A DNA stretch of 64,000 bases from Halichondria panicea (lineage: Eukaryota; Porifera; Demospongiae; Suberitida; Halichondriidae): assembly GCF_963675165.1 (NCBI RefSeq), contig NC_087382.1:434001-498000 (forward strand), in the 5' to 3' direction. Positions 22,529 to 34,339 of this stretch are shown in pieces; position 1 is the first letter of the stretch; the number at the start of each line of letters is the position of its first letter. Made by a program: the position numbers and the translations under genes. The notes under the pieces are model-generated. The model was not told the DNA's origin. It did no database searches and saw only the letters and a list, made by a program, of their open reading frames with translations.

Positions 22529-23500
22529 GATCAATACATTTATCACGGCATGCAAAGAAGCCTAGAGTCTTAGAAGTATGGCATGACTATCCCAGGGCCG
22601 TAGACAGCAGGGGGGGGGGGCAGTTGCCCCCCTGGCATTTCTAGATCTGCCAGAAGTACTGTGAAACATGCCCAATGCATTTACATGTATACCGCAACCC
22701 TCGTGAAAATAAGGACATCTTGAATAAACACCCATCCCCTCTTTTGCTTCGAAGTTGTTGCACAAGGGTAATTTGACTCGATTATACGCCCACCCAGAAT
22801 GTAGAGTTTGAGCATGCGCAGTAGCTAAATGCCACATGTTCACTCCGAAAAAGCAAGTTTTAGGTAGTATATCTATACTCCTTGCTGGACTAAGATCAGA
22901 CATATAAGTTTCTCTGTGTGGATCTGTTTGCCCTTGAAGATGTATACAATGTATATGCAGGGAACAACTATTCTTATTATGCGGAGAAAGGGAGCAATTA
23001 ACAAATCTGAGAACAAGATATCAAAGTCATCACCCAGGCAAGGTTACCTTGCCTTGGTTTTCTGAAACAAAGTACCTGGAAACAAAGTACCTGATATATA
23101 GCTCTGTAGGAGTATGACCTACCATCCTTTGGGAAGTTCCTGCTGCTACGATCTGACAAGCAACGAATGGAGTCAGAGTTACTTCTTCATGTTCATTCTT
23201 ACTCATGCATTAGTTTATAACATTGTTGTTGTCAATGAAATGTTCATACTGAAATGAAAATAAAAGAATTGTCATAGATTTAAGCCTCGATTTGAGGCCG
23301 CGGGTGGGCGTATATTTGAATGAAAACTCACCATTCGCGAATAAACGCCCAGTCCCCAGTCCCCTAGCTAAAAAGCCTAAACTTCTTGCAGAAAAGGATG
23401 GGCGTATTTTCGCGAGGGTACGGTAGAGTCTAATGGTATTGAAATGTGGGCAGGGCTAGTAAAAGTTTTCAGCTGTTAGTTTTGACTTGAGAGTGAAGTA
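22529..23500. other. No gene recognised
   Basis: Contains a poly-G tract (about 22609-22620), and stretches resembling a shared repeat (CGAGGGTACGG, TATACGCCCA). No coding motif was found. Confidence 0.4.
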
Positions 23501-23501
23501 T

Positions 23502-23945
23502 CTATCGAAGGTGGGCCATTTCAAAGCCTAGGCAGACGATTGTAGTAGAAGTGCCGGAGTAAGTTTGTGCGGCAAAAGTTATTAAATTGTCTGACGACCT
23601 GGTAGTCCCCGTAGCAACTGTAGCATTCTTGGATATATCGAATCTGCTTGAAGGATTTTTGTACGAGTTGATAAAAAACATAACGTCCGCCAGCTCAAGG
23701 TGGTACATGAGTGGGAGAATGTTTAGGTAGACGAGTCGTTCCTTATAGGTCATATAGGAGATGTGGTTTGGGGAAGGAAAACTTTGTGGCTCTCCTTTGT
23801 ATTTTTTCTATATGTCTTTGAGCAGCATTGGTCGCCAGAGTTGAGATCCATACGATAGCTGAAATCTCACTAAGGAAATGTAGAGTTGTTTCTTAGTTTT
23901 GATCGAGTTGGTAGAAGAAAAGTTCTTTTCAGAAGGCCTAACACC
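23502..23945 (-). pseudogene. LINE ORF2 C-terminal fragment
   Basis: Minus-strand frames read the end of a non-LTR retrotransposon ORF2: QLYISLVRFQLSYGSQLW, then a block with MTYKERLVYLNILPLMYHLE and IVCLGFEM. This matches the post-RT region of CR1/Jockey-type elements. Frame changes are present. It is probably the downstream part of the same LINE as the RT block at 25.8-26.2 kb, separated by about 1.85 kb of later insertion. Confidence 0.7.
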
Positions 23946-24150
23946 AAGGGCGTATGAAGAGAAGAGGGCATGCAACTACATGCTATCAAATTACAAATGG
24001 GAGGGGCGTGTGCACTAAAAATAGACAAGCCACGATAGAATTAATTCGTCAATCCAGCTAGCTAGCTGTACTGTACTGTTGGGTAGGGTTAGCCACAAAG
24101 GTCAACAAGTGGAAGAGAAGGATGCCCTCTTCTCTTCATACGTCCTTTCT
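23943..24150. repeat. Inverted repeat of about 25 bp
   Basis: GGGCGTATGAAGAGAAGAGG near 23948 is mirrored by CCTCTTCTCTTCATACG near 24126. It is the left structure of the sequence inserted into the LINE. Confidence 0.65.
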
Positions 24151-25784
24151 AAGGCTTCAGCTGATATAGAGTTGTAGTGGGCTCCCATTTCAGATCTGAT
24201 TGCACGAAAAGTCCAAGATCTTCAGATAGTACTTTATTCATGATCCAGCCAGTGTGCAGGGTTCTCGTCAAAAGGGCGTTAAGAGGCGTGGCGCCTTGCT
24301 TCAATTATTGGGCGCCGTCTTAACGCCCTCTTATAATGACCACATGGTAGCTATAATCATAGATAGTAGAGGAAGGGGATTGGAACGCAGGCAATTAGCA
24401 CTCTTTCCCACCAGAGGAGGTTGGCCACGCGTCATCAATCATATGACATTCCTAATGTCTCTGCTCACGTTTCCATAGATACCGAATAACCGTAATAAAA
24501 AAGTTATGGATACTCTTGCTTTGCTAACTTGTAACACCGCACTAGCTGTGTCTGTTGTCTGGCTGGACCAAGACTATAGGGTGGAGTATAGTTCAGCGGT
24601 GCTGTATGCAGCTTGAATTGTACTGGCTGGCAAGAATCTAGTAAACACTGTATGCACTGATAACTTGCCAGAATAGAGGGGATCGGGTTGGTTAATGAAA
24701 GTTTTATATCAAAAGAAGCCAGAGAGGCACATAAGGTTTGCTTTCAGTCTAATGACCGTGCAACGTCAGCTAGAAGTTTACATAGAACTCACTGTCAATT
24801 TTTGTGCCAGCTCAGCAAAAAAAAGTGGTGCACGTGATCGTCTCCAACCTCCTCTGATTTCACACGGACAGTCCGTGTTGCAACCTCAATTATAGCCGCG
24901 ACCATGGATGCAGCTTGAAGCGCTGAGCTTGCAATAAACTTTTTTATGCACTAATGGCAGTTTATGCTAAACTAAAAGCTTGAGGAAGCTTATAATTATG
25001 CATAGACAACAATAAGCAATCAATAAAAGGTATAAGCATGGTCTAAACATAATGAATTATAATTATGTTCTTCCAGTGATTTCTCAGTCCAAGTTCTTGC
25101 CACACATCGACACTGCAGTGACAAATCAGAGCATGAATACAAAATCTAATGAGCAATAATAATTATGGACATTGATCTTTAATAATTATTGCCGAGTCTC
25201 GAATATAAACTCAGTTAGTTATAGAGAAGCTCCTCTGCAAAGATGGCTAGTGGAAATCAACAAATCGGCCAATAACTCAAGAAGTATGATATCCCCACTT
25301 CCAATATATATAGCTGAAGCAATAAAATACCATCATATGTACTACTACTGTGAACATTCATTTGCAATTCATAAGTCAGTTCTTACCCCATGCACAATAA
25401 AAAGAAGAAGCTAAGTGTTGTAAAATCTTCAAATTTTGTGTACTACCAAGAGTGAACATCAAGTAATAATGTTTCATTTTGTACCTAGCCATACCTCAAG
25501 ACAAATTTTAGGGCTATTCGTATCCTCTCATGACCTCAAAATCAATAAAATCACACCTCAAGGTGTCTATTGGTTGCTGCACGCACTGTCCCAAAGGCCT
25601 TACGTTGCAAGCATAAGCTCACGTGATCTCGTTTCCAATCCCCTTCCTCTACTGTCTATGCTATTTTTTTAGGCTAAAACACTTCTAGTATAGCTAGCTT
25701 TCTAATAGTCAACATATGAGTCCAGTAGAGATTTATTTTTCTGCTAGCTAGAACCCTGATGTGTATGTGGAAGGTTAAGCAGGT
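24151..25784. other. Insertion-rich stretch, no gene recognised
   Basis: About 24538-24690 is a dispersed repeat with a second copy at about 51135-51290 (ACTGGCTGGCAAGAATCTAG). A near-palindromic GGCGTTAAGAGGCGTGGCGC...GGCGCCGTCTTAACGCC lies at about 24275-24330. No coding region supported. Confidence 0.45.
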
Positions 25785-26170
25785 TGTCAGGAACAAAAGT
25801 TCATTTGTATACTTTTGGATTCGGTAAAATAGAGCGACCTCCTGTTACACTCCAATTAAGAATTTTGTCGATATCCGACTGTAGCTTGTTGACATCCTCC
25901 CCGCAGTGGATAACTCTCGAATATTTTGTATCGTCAGCAAATAGGTGCACTTTAGAGTACTCTACACAGTCTGGCAAGTCATTAATAAAAACCAGAAATA
26001 ACAGGGGGCCAAGAATGCTCCCCTGAGGCACTCCAGAAGTAACAGGAACAATTGACGAATGGTTCCCATTTACTAAAACCATTTGTTTTCTGTTAGAAAG
26101 ATATTCCCAGAGCCATTTCCAAGCGTTCAATATCATACTATATTGTAAACTCTTCTCTATGATCATAATT
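25785..26170 (-). pseudogene. LINE reverse-transcriptase fragment
   Basis: The minus strand encodes the palm of a non-LTR reverse transcriptase: [37 protein letters not shown], then [10 protein letters not shown] carrying the catalytic FADD box. It has no N-terminal endonuclease and is truncated after the thumb region. Most like CR1/Jockey elements. Confidence 0.85.
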
Positions 26171-26546
26171 ATAATTATACTGCACGCACAGCATCGTGTG
26201 CAAACCCTCACCAGCCGAGGGTTTGCACTTTAGTGCTAGTAGGTCAGAGGTCATTCCAGTCCAGTGAATAGAGATACCCTTGCTTTTGCAGAGTTTATGA
26301 AAATCACAAACTTAAAAGTGTTTGAATTAGCTGGGGCTAATAAACACCTCTCAAATTGTAGCCTCCTCTGCTAGAAAATGAAACATTAGTAGTCATGGGG
26401 GGGGTGTGATCATACTGAGCATGTAACTCCTCCCCCACGAAGAACATAGCCTCTAATCAAGCATATTGCTTAGTTTGTTAGTTGCTATAATATTTCACTA
26501 CCTTACACACTTCCCGACCCACATGCACATACACAATACTCTACAG

Positions 26547-27516
26547 TTGATAAAGATCGCCACAAGATCAATGAAGATTTGACCATTTTCCTAGACAAAC
26601 GACTTGGTTGTGGTGCATTTGGAGCAGTCTTTAAAGGCAGCTACAGAGGCGATTCTTGTGCTATCAAACTATTACACCAGGTTGCTATGGAGATGCAAAC
26701 AAATATTCCTGCCACCAAAAGTGAAGATGCTAGCGATGCCATTGATCGTGAGAGTGATTTTCTCAAGTCGTTTCAGCACCCAAACGTTGTTCAGTTTTTA
26801 TTGACTGCTAAGCACCCCAAATCAGGTGGTACAATCCTCGTTGTTGAGCTGATGGATTGCAATTTGAGATCCTATTTCTCCAACCTTGATGAAGAGTCCC
26901 TCACTAGTGAATGTGAAATTAGCCTCTCCAATGACATGGCTTGTGGTCTGGCCTACATTCACAGCAAGCAGATCATCCACCGTGACCTCTGTGGCGATAA
27001 CGTCTTGCTGAAACTTACACGATCAGTGCCTGTTGCAAAGATTTCCGACTTTGGCATGTCACGGCTATACGATTCCTCCAAGCTTAGCTCAACCCTCACA
27101 ACCATGGGTCACCGTAGAGGGTATCTACCTCCCGAGGCATATCGATTGGAAGAGGAGAATTACGATAATAGTCTGGATGTGTTTTCCTATGGGGTGATTG
27201 TGGCGCAGATTGTTTGCAAGTTAGAGACGGTCAAATCAGCCAAGGATCGATCAATCCATGTTGCCCAGATTCCTCACACACACAGGTTGAGGAAGCTTAT
27301 CGACAGTTGTTTGCAAGAAAACGTGAGGAGGAGACCATCTGCCAGGGACATCTGTGAGTCTATTAGATACGTATATAGCCCATGACAATTTATGTGTTTT
27401 ACACTTTCGAAAAAATTGTCCTATTTAATTCTTACTTAGATGCTTCACTGAAAAGAGTCTCAGACCCAGTGGAGGCAACAAAGAGGGAATCAAAGGACAC
27501 TCAACCAGTCGAGAAG
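26547..27516 (+). CDS. Locus 2, kinase and linker exons
   Basis: The exon 26547-27353 is 807 nt, in phase 1 at both ends like loci 1 and 3, and carries an intact kinase: glycine loop GCGAFG (the middle Ser is Cys), Lys in AIKLL, HRDLCGDN, DFGMSR, PPEA and DVFSYGV. The linker exon 27440-27516 (77 nt) encodes YASLKRVSDPVEATKRESKD and restores phase 0. The upstream Death exon is 14.3 kb away at 11883 and the downstream Kelch exon is at 30734; together they would make 703 residues. No coiled-coil exon was found between. If the long first intron is not spliced, this would be an orphan kinase-Kelch transcript. Confidence 0.82.
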
Positions 27517-27769
27517 GTGCGTACATGCAGTGTGTGAATGTTCCTAATTACAGCAATAATGAGTACTGTACTAATGCATTCGCGCACGGGTGCTGTCTCA
27601 TTGGGTCAAGTTGTGTGTAAGCCTCTATAACTACTGTAACAGTTCATTTGTGTTGAGCTTGACCTTCATAATCTTGTCATAACTTCTCTGAAACTCAATT
27701 ATACGATTGTATTTCTTGTTAAAAAGCGCTTCCATCCGAAAGAGCTGATAGCATTTTTCTTGAAATCCA

Positions 27770-27941
27770 TCGTATAGCGGCCGGGTATATTTCGCGGAAT
27801 GACTGTTAAAAATTTTGCGGATCAGCCTTTCTGCAGCATGCATGCATGCGATATTAAATCCGTGGGTATAAATGTTCGCAGTACATGTACATAACGAAAA
27901 CCGCGAACATTTATACCCTCAAAGTATACACGCTATACAGT
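27770..27941. repeat. MITE family B copy, degenerate
   Basis: CGTATAGCGGCCGGGTATAT at the left and GTATACACGCTATACAGTA at the right, with GCGAACATTTATACCCTC inside, mark a decayed family B element. Confidence 0.6.
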
Positions 27942-28218
27942 ACTTGTCAACCCAGTTAATGAAGCCATTTGACCACAAAACCACTTAGACTTTACACATC
28001 CTTTTGAGTATACTTCGTTTTGTGGATATGCCTATAATGACGTTAGTAGATATAAGAGAGAGGGTTTGGAAACAAGGCTTCCTCGTGGTATAATTTGTGC
28101 TTCCCCGTGGTTTAATTGAGGCTGTGTTAGAGGCACAAAGAAAATAATAAATTTGCGGACTAGAACAAATACAGTTAGTGTCTGTGAGGGCGAGTAGCGT
28201 TGTTTGAGGTGCTGTATG

Positions 28219-28620
28219 TACCGTATAATTATGCTCAATCAGAGGCCGCTCTTGTATAAAGGCCGCACTCAAATAGTAGCCTCCCTTGCTAGCAAAATGA
28301 AACATTTAGTAGCCGCTCTCAAATAGTAGCCTCAGTAAACTTTGACTCTAGCATTCTGCACGTGGCAGCCCAAAAAAATTATTACTAGCAGCTAGCTACA
28401 TGTAGTAGCTACAAGTATAGCAGCTTGTTAGTGCTTCACAAAGACTTTCTCATGGCAGAGTTCAAGTTTATGCAGGTGAAAGCAACTTTTAATGACAAAC
28501 TAAATTATCTGGAGCTAATAAACGCCGCTCTTGAACAGTAGCCTCTCTAGAATTGTAGCCTCCTCTTCCAGCAAAATGAAACATTTAGTAGCCGCGGCTC
28601 CTGATCAAGCATATACGGTA
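28219..28620. mobile_element. MITE family E, complete copy
   Basis: A 402-bp element with inverted ends TACCGTATAATTATGCTCAA and ...CTGATCAAGCATATACGGTA. The interior repeats GCAAAATGAAACATTTAGTA and TAGTAGCC(T/G)C units. Fragments occur at 12.4, 19.2 and 26.3 kb. Confidence 0.7.
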
Positions 28621-28621
28621 T

Positions 28622-29211
28622 TAGTCTCGATCCCAGGCCGCACTTCCCACTTCACTTAGGGAAGTGGGCCTGGTATCGACTGCTTGCGCATGCGCTAATA
28701 TCCCCCCGGTATCTGGGGGCTTTGGATAACATCGTAAATGCTCAGTAAAACTATGACATCACAACGAACGGAAGTGGATTGAAGGAAGTAGATAGAAAGT
28801 TCGATTGAAGGTTTCTAGCCCATCGGATAGCATTCTCTGATAGCTATACCCTTAGCCTGCTATGTTAACAAAAGACTCACAGCCTGCAACAGTGTGGATG
28901 ACAATCGTCTGAACGGAGCGAAAGCTGACAAGAGCCTATATGGACAGACCACGCCCATTTAACATTAACTTTGGTGAAAGTCTACTATACTACTGCTACT
29001 GATTCTATCAGAAGAAAATAGCTGTACAACAAACCTACGCAGCTCTGTCTCTAGCTAGCTAGCTATATAGCTCTGTGTATGACTTTTAGGATATTTTCTC
29101 TGATGAATTCTGTATTATAGGAAATTTTCCGGGAAAAAATATCCAATAATTTGGCGCATGCGCAAGCAGTCGATAGCAGGCCTTTTCTATGAAGGCCGGT
29201 AAAGGAGGCTA
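28622..29211. mobile_element. MITE family D, long copy, 9-bp TSD
   Basis: The left end TAGTCTCGATCCCAGGCCG and right end GGCCGGTAAAGGAGGCTA are flanked by a perfect 9-bp duplication ATACGGTAT (28613-28621 and 29212-29220). The duplication overlaps the terminus of the adjacent family E element, so D inserted into the end of E. Internal inverted segments carry GCGCATGCGC at both sides (about 28685 and 29153). No captured gene was recognised. Confidence 0.8.
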
Positions 29212-29221
29212 ATACGGTATT

Positions 29222-30050
29222 AGTTATTACATGGCTATGAGTGCCACAAGCTGTTTATTGGCCCGGTAGTAGATTGTGGTCAAGGTCCTTTATAGGCCCG
29301 AGATCATTATCTACTATAGACGGGTAGTAATTTTAAATTTTTCTCTGTTTTTAGGGTACTAATTTTGGCGGATTTGTAGCAAATTCATTACCACAGTATA
29401 TCTCAAAAGATGTACAAGTATGAGTTTTAAGGTTGAATGGAAAGTTTGGAGAGATACAGATGAAAAAAGGGCTAGCTTGCTTAGCATACTCTCAAAAGTA
29501 CATTACATTATACAAAGTACGTTAGAAAAAAACTTTTATTTTTTAATGAGATTCATAATTTTTTAATTACGTTTTATTATTAGCGTGTACTTAATTTAGC
29601 GTTAATTACAAATTCGCTCAAATTCGCTCAAATTAGTATCCGTTTATAAAAGTAACAATAAGGTATGTAAAAAGAGCAGGAAGTGTAGCATGTGGAGAAG
29701 TTACAGAGGATTGAAAAGTGATACTTTCACAATAATGATGGACCCTGGATGTGATGTCACAGGCAATTAGTGCTTATTAAATTCCTTGTTGTGTTGTACT
29801 AATTGAAAATGCACATACTCTTGTACTCTAGTACATAACCGTCTGATGACTCGTACACTAGTAACGACTATCATACCACGCATTATATATAGGTTAGCAA
29901 ATGTAAAGTCTGTTACTAAGTGCTTTGACATAATTATAACACTTACTGTACATGAGTGTTGATCCGTTATAATCGTACTGTACATTCTAGTGGACTGGTG
30001 GGCATCGCCTCTTAAGCTAATTAGAGAAAGTGATTTAGTGTGCATACAAT
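29222..30050. other. Intron of locus 2, no gene recognised
   Basis: About 29960-30050 is the conserved pre-Kelch intron sequence also present at 61555-61640 in locus 6. Confidence 0.5.
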
Positions 30051-30054
30051 TATT

Positions 30055-30105
30055 ATGCCTCGGTGCGCATGCGCAAGCTAGCGAGGTATACGGTAGTGTG
30101 TTTGT

Positions 30106-30137
<32 letters not shown>

Positions 30138-30665
30138 ACACTGTTACCTCAAGGATGAATCAAGTGCAAGTAAGAGTTTCTATAGGCTTCTAGTCATGTT
30201 TACTTGGATTTTAATTCGTGGATTTGCAAAATAATGCTTCGTTCTCGAGTTATGCCTAGGTTTGCTTACTTGGAATGCCATTGCAGCCTTTTCAGAAGAG
30301 CACGTAGTCAAACTTGTTTACCAAGTGTTGCTACTCTACTTAGTAGTTAGCTCTGTACTAGAACGCTAGCTATTGGTAGCTGCAAGAGTGAGAAGAGAGC
30401 TGCAAGGCTCTGCTAATGCAGCCATTAAATTTTATACTTGAACTTTTGCCATCAATCGTTTTTAACAACAATCATGGTCGATCATTACCCACTCTCTGAG
30501 TTTTTGCATGCAGCAAAAACAATTTAAATTTTGTGTACACACAATTTAAACAATTTAAATTTTGAAAATTAAATTGTTTATCATGTGCATAAAAGCTATA
30601 GTTAGTAGCTTTATGTTATGTAGCTTTGGCATCTCCACCGAGGCATCAGCACCTGCGGTGCTTTC
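30055..30665. mobile_element. MITE family A in the locus 2 pre-Kelch intron
   Basis: A 611-bp insertion defined by comparison with the empty site in locus 6 (ACAATTATTGCTACAAGTAA, about 61637). It is flanked here by ATT on both sides (30052-30054 and 30666-30668). It begins ATGCCTCGGTGCGCATGCGC and ends near CACCGAGGCATCAGCACC, so ATGCCTCGGTG is an inverted repeat. It includes a (TG)n microsatellite at about 30100-30137. Confidence 0.8.
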
Positions 30666-30733
30666 ATTGCTACAAGTAACACTCGCTTGTTAGTAGACAC
30701 TATCCTAATTACATGCACTCATTCATTATTCAG

Positions 30734-31645
30734 GGTCCCCCTCCTAGAGAGTTGAGACCTCCACTCACTCTGAAATGGAGAAGAGGAAAAGACATGCCAA
30801 TCGAAATGACCACCTCGGTACAGAGTGTTGTTATCGGTGACACGGTGTATGTTGGTGGAGGTGATGCAGACAATGAACGTGACATGTGTACAGTGATGAA
30901 GCTCGAGCAAGATCAATGGACCAAACTATTAGAGTACACTGCCAAGTGGTTCGCTATGACATCACTCGCTAATCGACTAGTGCTGGTCGGAGGATATGAT
31001 ACAAGAAACAAAAAAGTCAGCAATCAACTTGCTGTATTTGAGTCAGGGAAATGGACTTACCCGTACCCACCAATAAGCATTGCTCGTTCTCACTCAACAG
31101 CTGTCTCCTTCAACAACCACATCATTGTAGCTGGTGGATGGGATGATAATGGACGTACCTCCTCTGTGGAGGTGTTGGACGTGGTATCAAAAATATGGTA
31201 CATTGCTCAGTCACTACGAAACCTACTATCAGTACTGCAATCAACTCTCATAGGAAACACCCTCTACCTAATGGGAGGGTTTCATCACACTGGGGCAACC
31301 AAGAAAGTGCACCACGTCGACCTCAATGAACTAATTGCAAAGGCCCGTTCCAACCTGGACACACCCACTCTCTGGAAGACCTTACAAGAAGTACCACTCG
31401 TGTTGTCAGCTCCTCTTAGTATTGGGAGGTCACTACTAGCCGTTGGTGGACAGGACGACATATTGAATCAAAGTTCGTTGATCCATCTCTACCAGCCTGA
31501 CACCAGGAGGTGGGTGAAAGTGGGATACCTGCCTACTGCACGATACAACTGCACATGCTCAGTACTTCCTAGTGGAGAGGTCATTGTAGCTGGAGGACAT
31601 GTACAGACAAAAGCATATTCCGTTGACTTCTTGCAATTAAGTTAA
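30734..31645 (+). CDS. Locus 2, Kelch exon
   Basis: A single 912-nt exon after the TTATTCAG acceptor, phase 0, starting GPPPRELRPPLTLKWRR and ending at a stop at 31643-31645. It has about six Kelch blades (VYVGGG, LVLVGG, IIVAGG, LYLMGG, LLAVGG, VIVAGG, each followed by a Trp). It forms a complete beta-propeller for ligand or partner binding. The open frame upstream of 30734 is intron. No frameshift is present, in contrast to loci 4 and 5. Confidence 0.85.
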   Translation, partial: GPPPRELRPPLTLKWRRGKDMPIEMTTSVQSVVIGDTVYVGGGDADNERDMCTVMKLEQDQWTKLLEYTAKWFAMTSLANRLVLVGGYDTRNKKVSNQLAVFESGKWTYPYPPISIARSHSTAVSFNNHIIVAGGWDDNGRTSSVEVLDVVSKIWYIAQSLRNLLSVLQSTLIGNTLYLMGGFHHTGATKKVHHVDLNELIAKARSNLDTPTLWKTLQEVPLVLSAPLSIGRSLLAVGGQDDILNQSSLIHLYQPDTRRWVKVGYLPTARYNCTCSVLPSGEVIVAGGHVQTKAYSVDFLQLS

Positions 31646-32800
31646 TTGTTTCACTTTAATTTACATTATAACAAATTTAATTAGTCAATGATTTATTAAT
31701 GTTTTTTCGAGAAATGCTTTTCTAATAATTATATGCAAAAGTTGTTTTGTGTGATAAATAATGTAAAACGAGTGTTGCAAGCTGCACTGTGCTAATGCCT
31801 CTCGCCATGTTATCCTTTTGCTCAAAAAGTATTAGAGTGTTATAGTAGGGAGAATAAGCTTTTTCTATAATGCATTTTACACAACCTATAGATGTAATCA
31901 CTTCTACTAATTTTAATGTATACGTACATGAATCTATTGTATATGGTAGGACCTTAAGAAACAGAACAAGGAACAACGAATAACAAGCCATCTGTGATTG
32001 CACGATACTTTATTGACAGTGTGTACTGAAGCTTAAAGGTATAGGATTGTTATAATGATTATCATGGTATACATGACATTGAATTCGTTATAAATAGGAG
32101 CTCCCAGTGTTTTAATAAGGTGTGACTTGGGAACAGAGAACACGTATCTGTCATGGAAATTTCTACGACAGCACCATGCATGTTGACTCTCTTAGTAGTA
32201 CACAGGCATGTTTAAGATATGGAAAGTCTGTTTCAAACCCGGCAGGTAATTAATCCTATACTATACTTGATCATGACAGAGGTCTTTGTTATAATTTTAT
32301 ACTGATAATGCTCAGAGAATAAAGGCTTGGTGGAGTATCCTCAAACGATGGAATAATTATGGCGTTGTAAGGATAAATCTTTTTAAGGTACAGTATAAAT
32401 GATGTAATACAAATATGCCAGCATGCATCCTTACCTCTTCTGATTGCTATATACACATGCAGTATAACTTAAAGCATGCATGACCGAATAGCGCCCTATG
32501 CAGTATATAGCCCTATGCAGTATATAGTCCTATATAATAGTACATGATTTAGAATCCGCTCTTATTTCCCGGCTATAATTACACTAGCTGTTACTGCATG
32601 GTTTTTAGATAGCCCTGCATATCTTACTTTAATAAATTGCATCACAGATCTAAAAAATTATTATTATTTGGACACAAATATGCATGTAAATACAATCGAG
32701 TCTTACGCATGCAGGGTTTGCAAGCCAAGGGTTTATTTGATGAGACTGATCCACTACAGCTGTGAGTTTTATTATAGGGCACACTATATGGCCAGTTGGT
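31646..32800. other. Intergenic region, no gene recognised
   Basis: About 31770-31850 (GCTGCACTGTGCTAATGCCT) is a dispersed repeat also seen at about 5040-5105 and 46545-46580. Otherwise nothing recognised. Confidence 0.45.
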
Positions 32801-32815
32801 TGTGGAAGCTAATCA

Positions 32816-33379
32816 TTGCTAGCCTTTAGGAAATGTTTGCGTTTGGCATTCATGGACGTACTTCAGAAAGAGTTAGACGAAATTGTTGTAGATTGGACTA
32901 TGTTAGGAAACAGAGACATCTTACGTCTCCTTGTGGAATCCCTGAGAAGCTATTCAACCTACCTGAACTATATGGTAATACATTATACATTTATTACGGT
33001 ATACACTCATAATGATTCATGATCCTCGAGCCAGAATTGCAAAATTATAGTAATTATAGATTTGAGGTAGGATCGTTTTTTTAATTGCGGCCGCCTCGCT
33101 ATTTCCGGCTAAGCTGACTGTCCCAAGGAAGGCCGGATAAACGAGAGTCTACTATATATATATATATACACATATGCATGTATATATAATTATAGCTATA
33201 AGCTATACTGTAATACTTTTGCTCACATGTCTAATTATATACACCATGCACTCCAGGAGCAAGAAACCAGCTCAAACTTGTACGGGTACACGAAGCGCGC
33301 TACATACGTGACAAATACACTGAAGAGCCTCCTACACCTGCTGATGGGGATTTTCTACGACAGGCTAGATGTGTGATAC
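32816..33379 (+). other. Possible short unrecognised gene
   Basis: An open block (LRLAFMDVLQKELDEIVVDW, about 32830-32975) and a second one after a CAG at about 33256 (LQEQETSSNLYGYTKR ending TGA about 33379) could be two exons of a small gene. Neither half shows a recognisable domain, and the joining phase was not established. Weak. Confidence 0.25.
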
Positions 33380-33627
33380 ACCAGTATAATATGCCTACAA
33401 ATGTAAAAGAAGCAATCAAGTTTTATATTAATTTGTGGACAATTTTAGAAAATGAGTAATATTTTTAGCTATGTAAACCAATGCATGACATGAAAAGTGA
33501 TTAATGGTCAATGTCATTAAAGTATATAATTAATGAACTGAACGCATGACATAATTATATGAATGAGTCATCAAAGTGTACAGTTATATTGTGTGTCCTA
33601 CAGGCTAACCATCCTCAACCTGTATGT

Positions 33628-34288
33628 ATCAAAACTAAAAAACATTTGCAATGTGAACGTTGCTAGGATTGCCAGGAAAAGAAAAGCGCGAAAAAGCGAA
33701 GAAACAAGAAATTCGGCGAGTGCATAACTCCAATCCGTTACAACGTCATGAACATGTACTGTTTCAATAAGTTATATAATTATTATTTTTGTTTTGGTAC
33801 TTTTCCTGGCCAATCCTTTCACATTGCTTATAATTAAGTGTTGGATGTGTGGGTGGAAGTATTTCAAGTTTATTCATGACCAGACCCACTTTCAAGAAGC
33901 TACATGTAACTACTTCTACCACAATGAGTACTGTGTATACTTTGTTCTTTTTTATCAGTGGAAGGAACACAAATAGTGTATAGAAAGTGAATTATTTGAA
34001 CCATTGTTTCACTGTCCAAAGGTGTATTCTTATGTAGACCTGTCACTTTTATGTGTGAATCCTTATTTGTTATTGTATTTGCAATAACTGTGCATTTTAA
34101 CCAACCTGTATTTTGATTCTAATATTTCTTATCAATAGTAGGCCACTCAGCTGTACATGTTCATGACGTTGTAACGGATTGGAGTTATGCACTCGCCGAA
34201 TTTCTTGTTTCTTCGCTTTTTCGCGCTTTTCTTTTCCTGGCAATCCTAGCTAGCAACGTTCACATTGCAAATGTTTTTTAGTTTTGAT
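33628..34288. repeat. Long inverted repeat, arms about 130 bp
   Basis: The left arm 33628-33759 and right arm 34153-34288 are near-perfect reverse complements (for example GCATAACTCCAATCCGTTAC and its complement), separated by about 395 bp. One reading of the arm, KLKNICNVNVARIARKRKAR to a stop, looks like a C-terminal coding end, so this may be an inverted duplication of an exon rather than a MITE. No target duplication is obvious. Confidence 0.75.
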
Positions 34289-34339
34289 ATAATTATATGA
34301 TTCAGGACTAATTTAGGAAATTTTAGACGTATATATACA

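Noticed and set aside
22604-22640. Poly-G tract as a possible regulatory G-quadruplex
   Set aside because: A simple mononucleotide run flanked by CCCCC; no promoter or gene context supports function.
29767-30141. 124-residue minus-strand frame with a His-Thr run
   Set aside because: It is the (TG)n microsatellite inside MITE A read in one frame, plus intron sequence.
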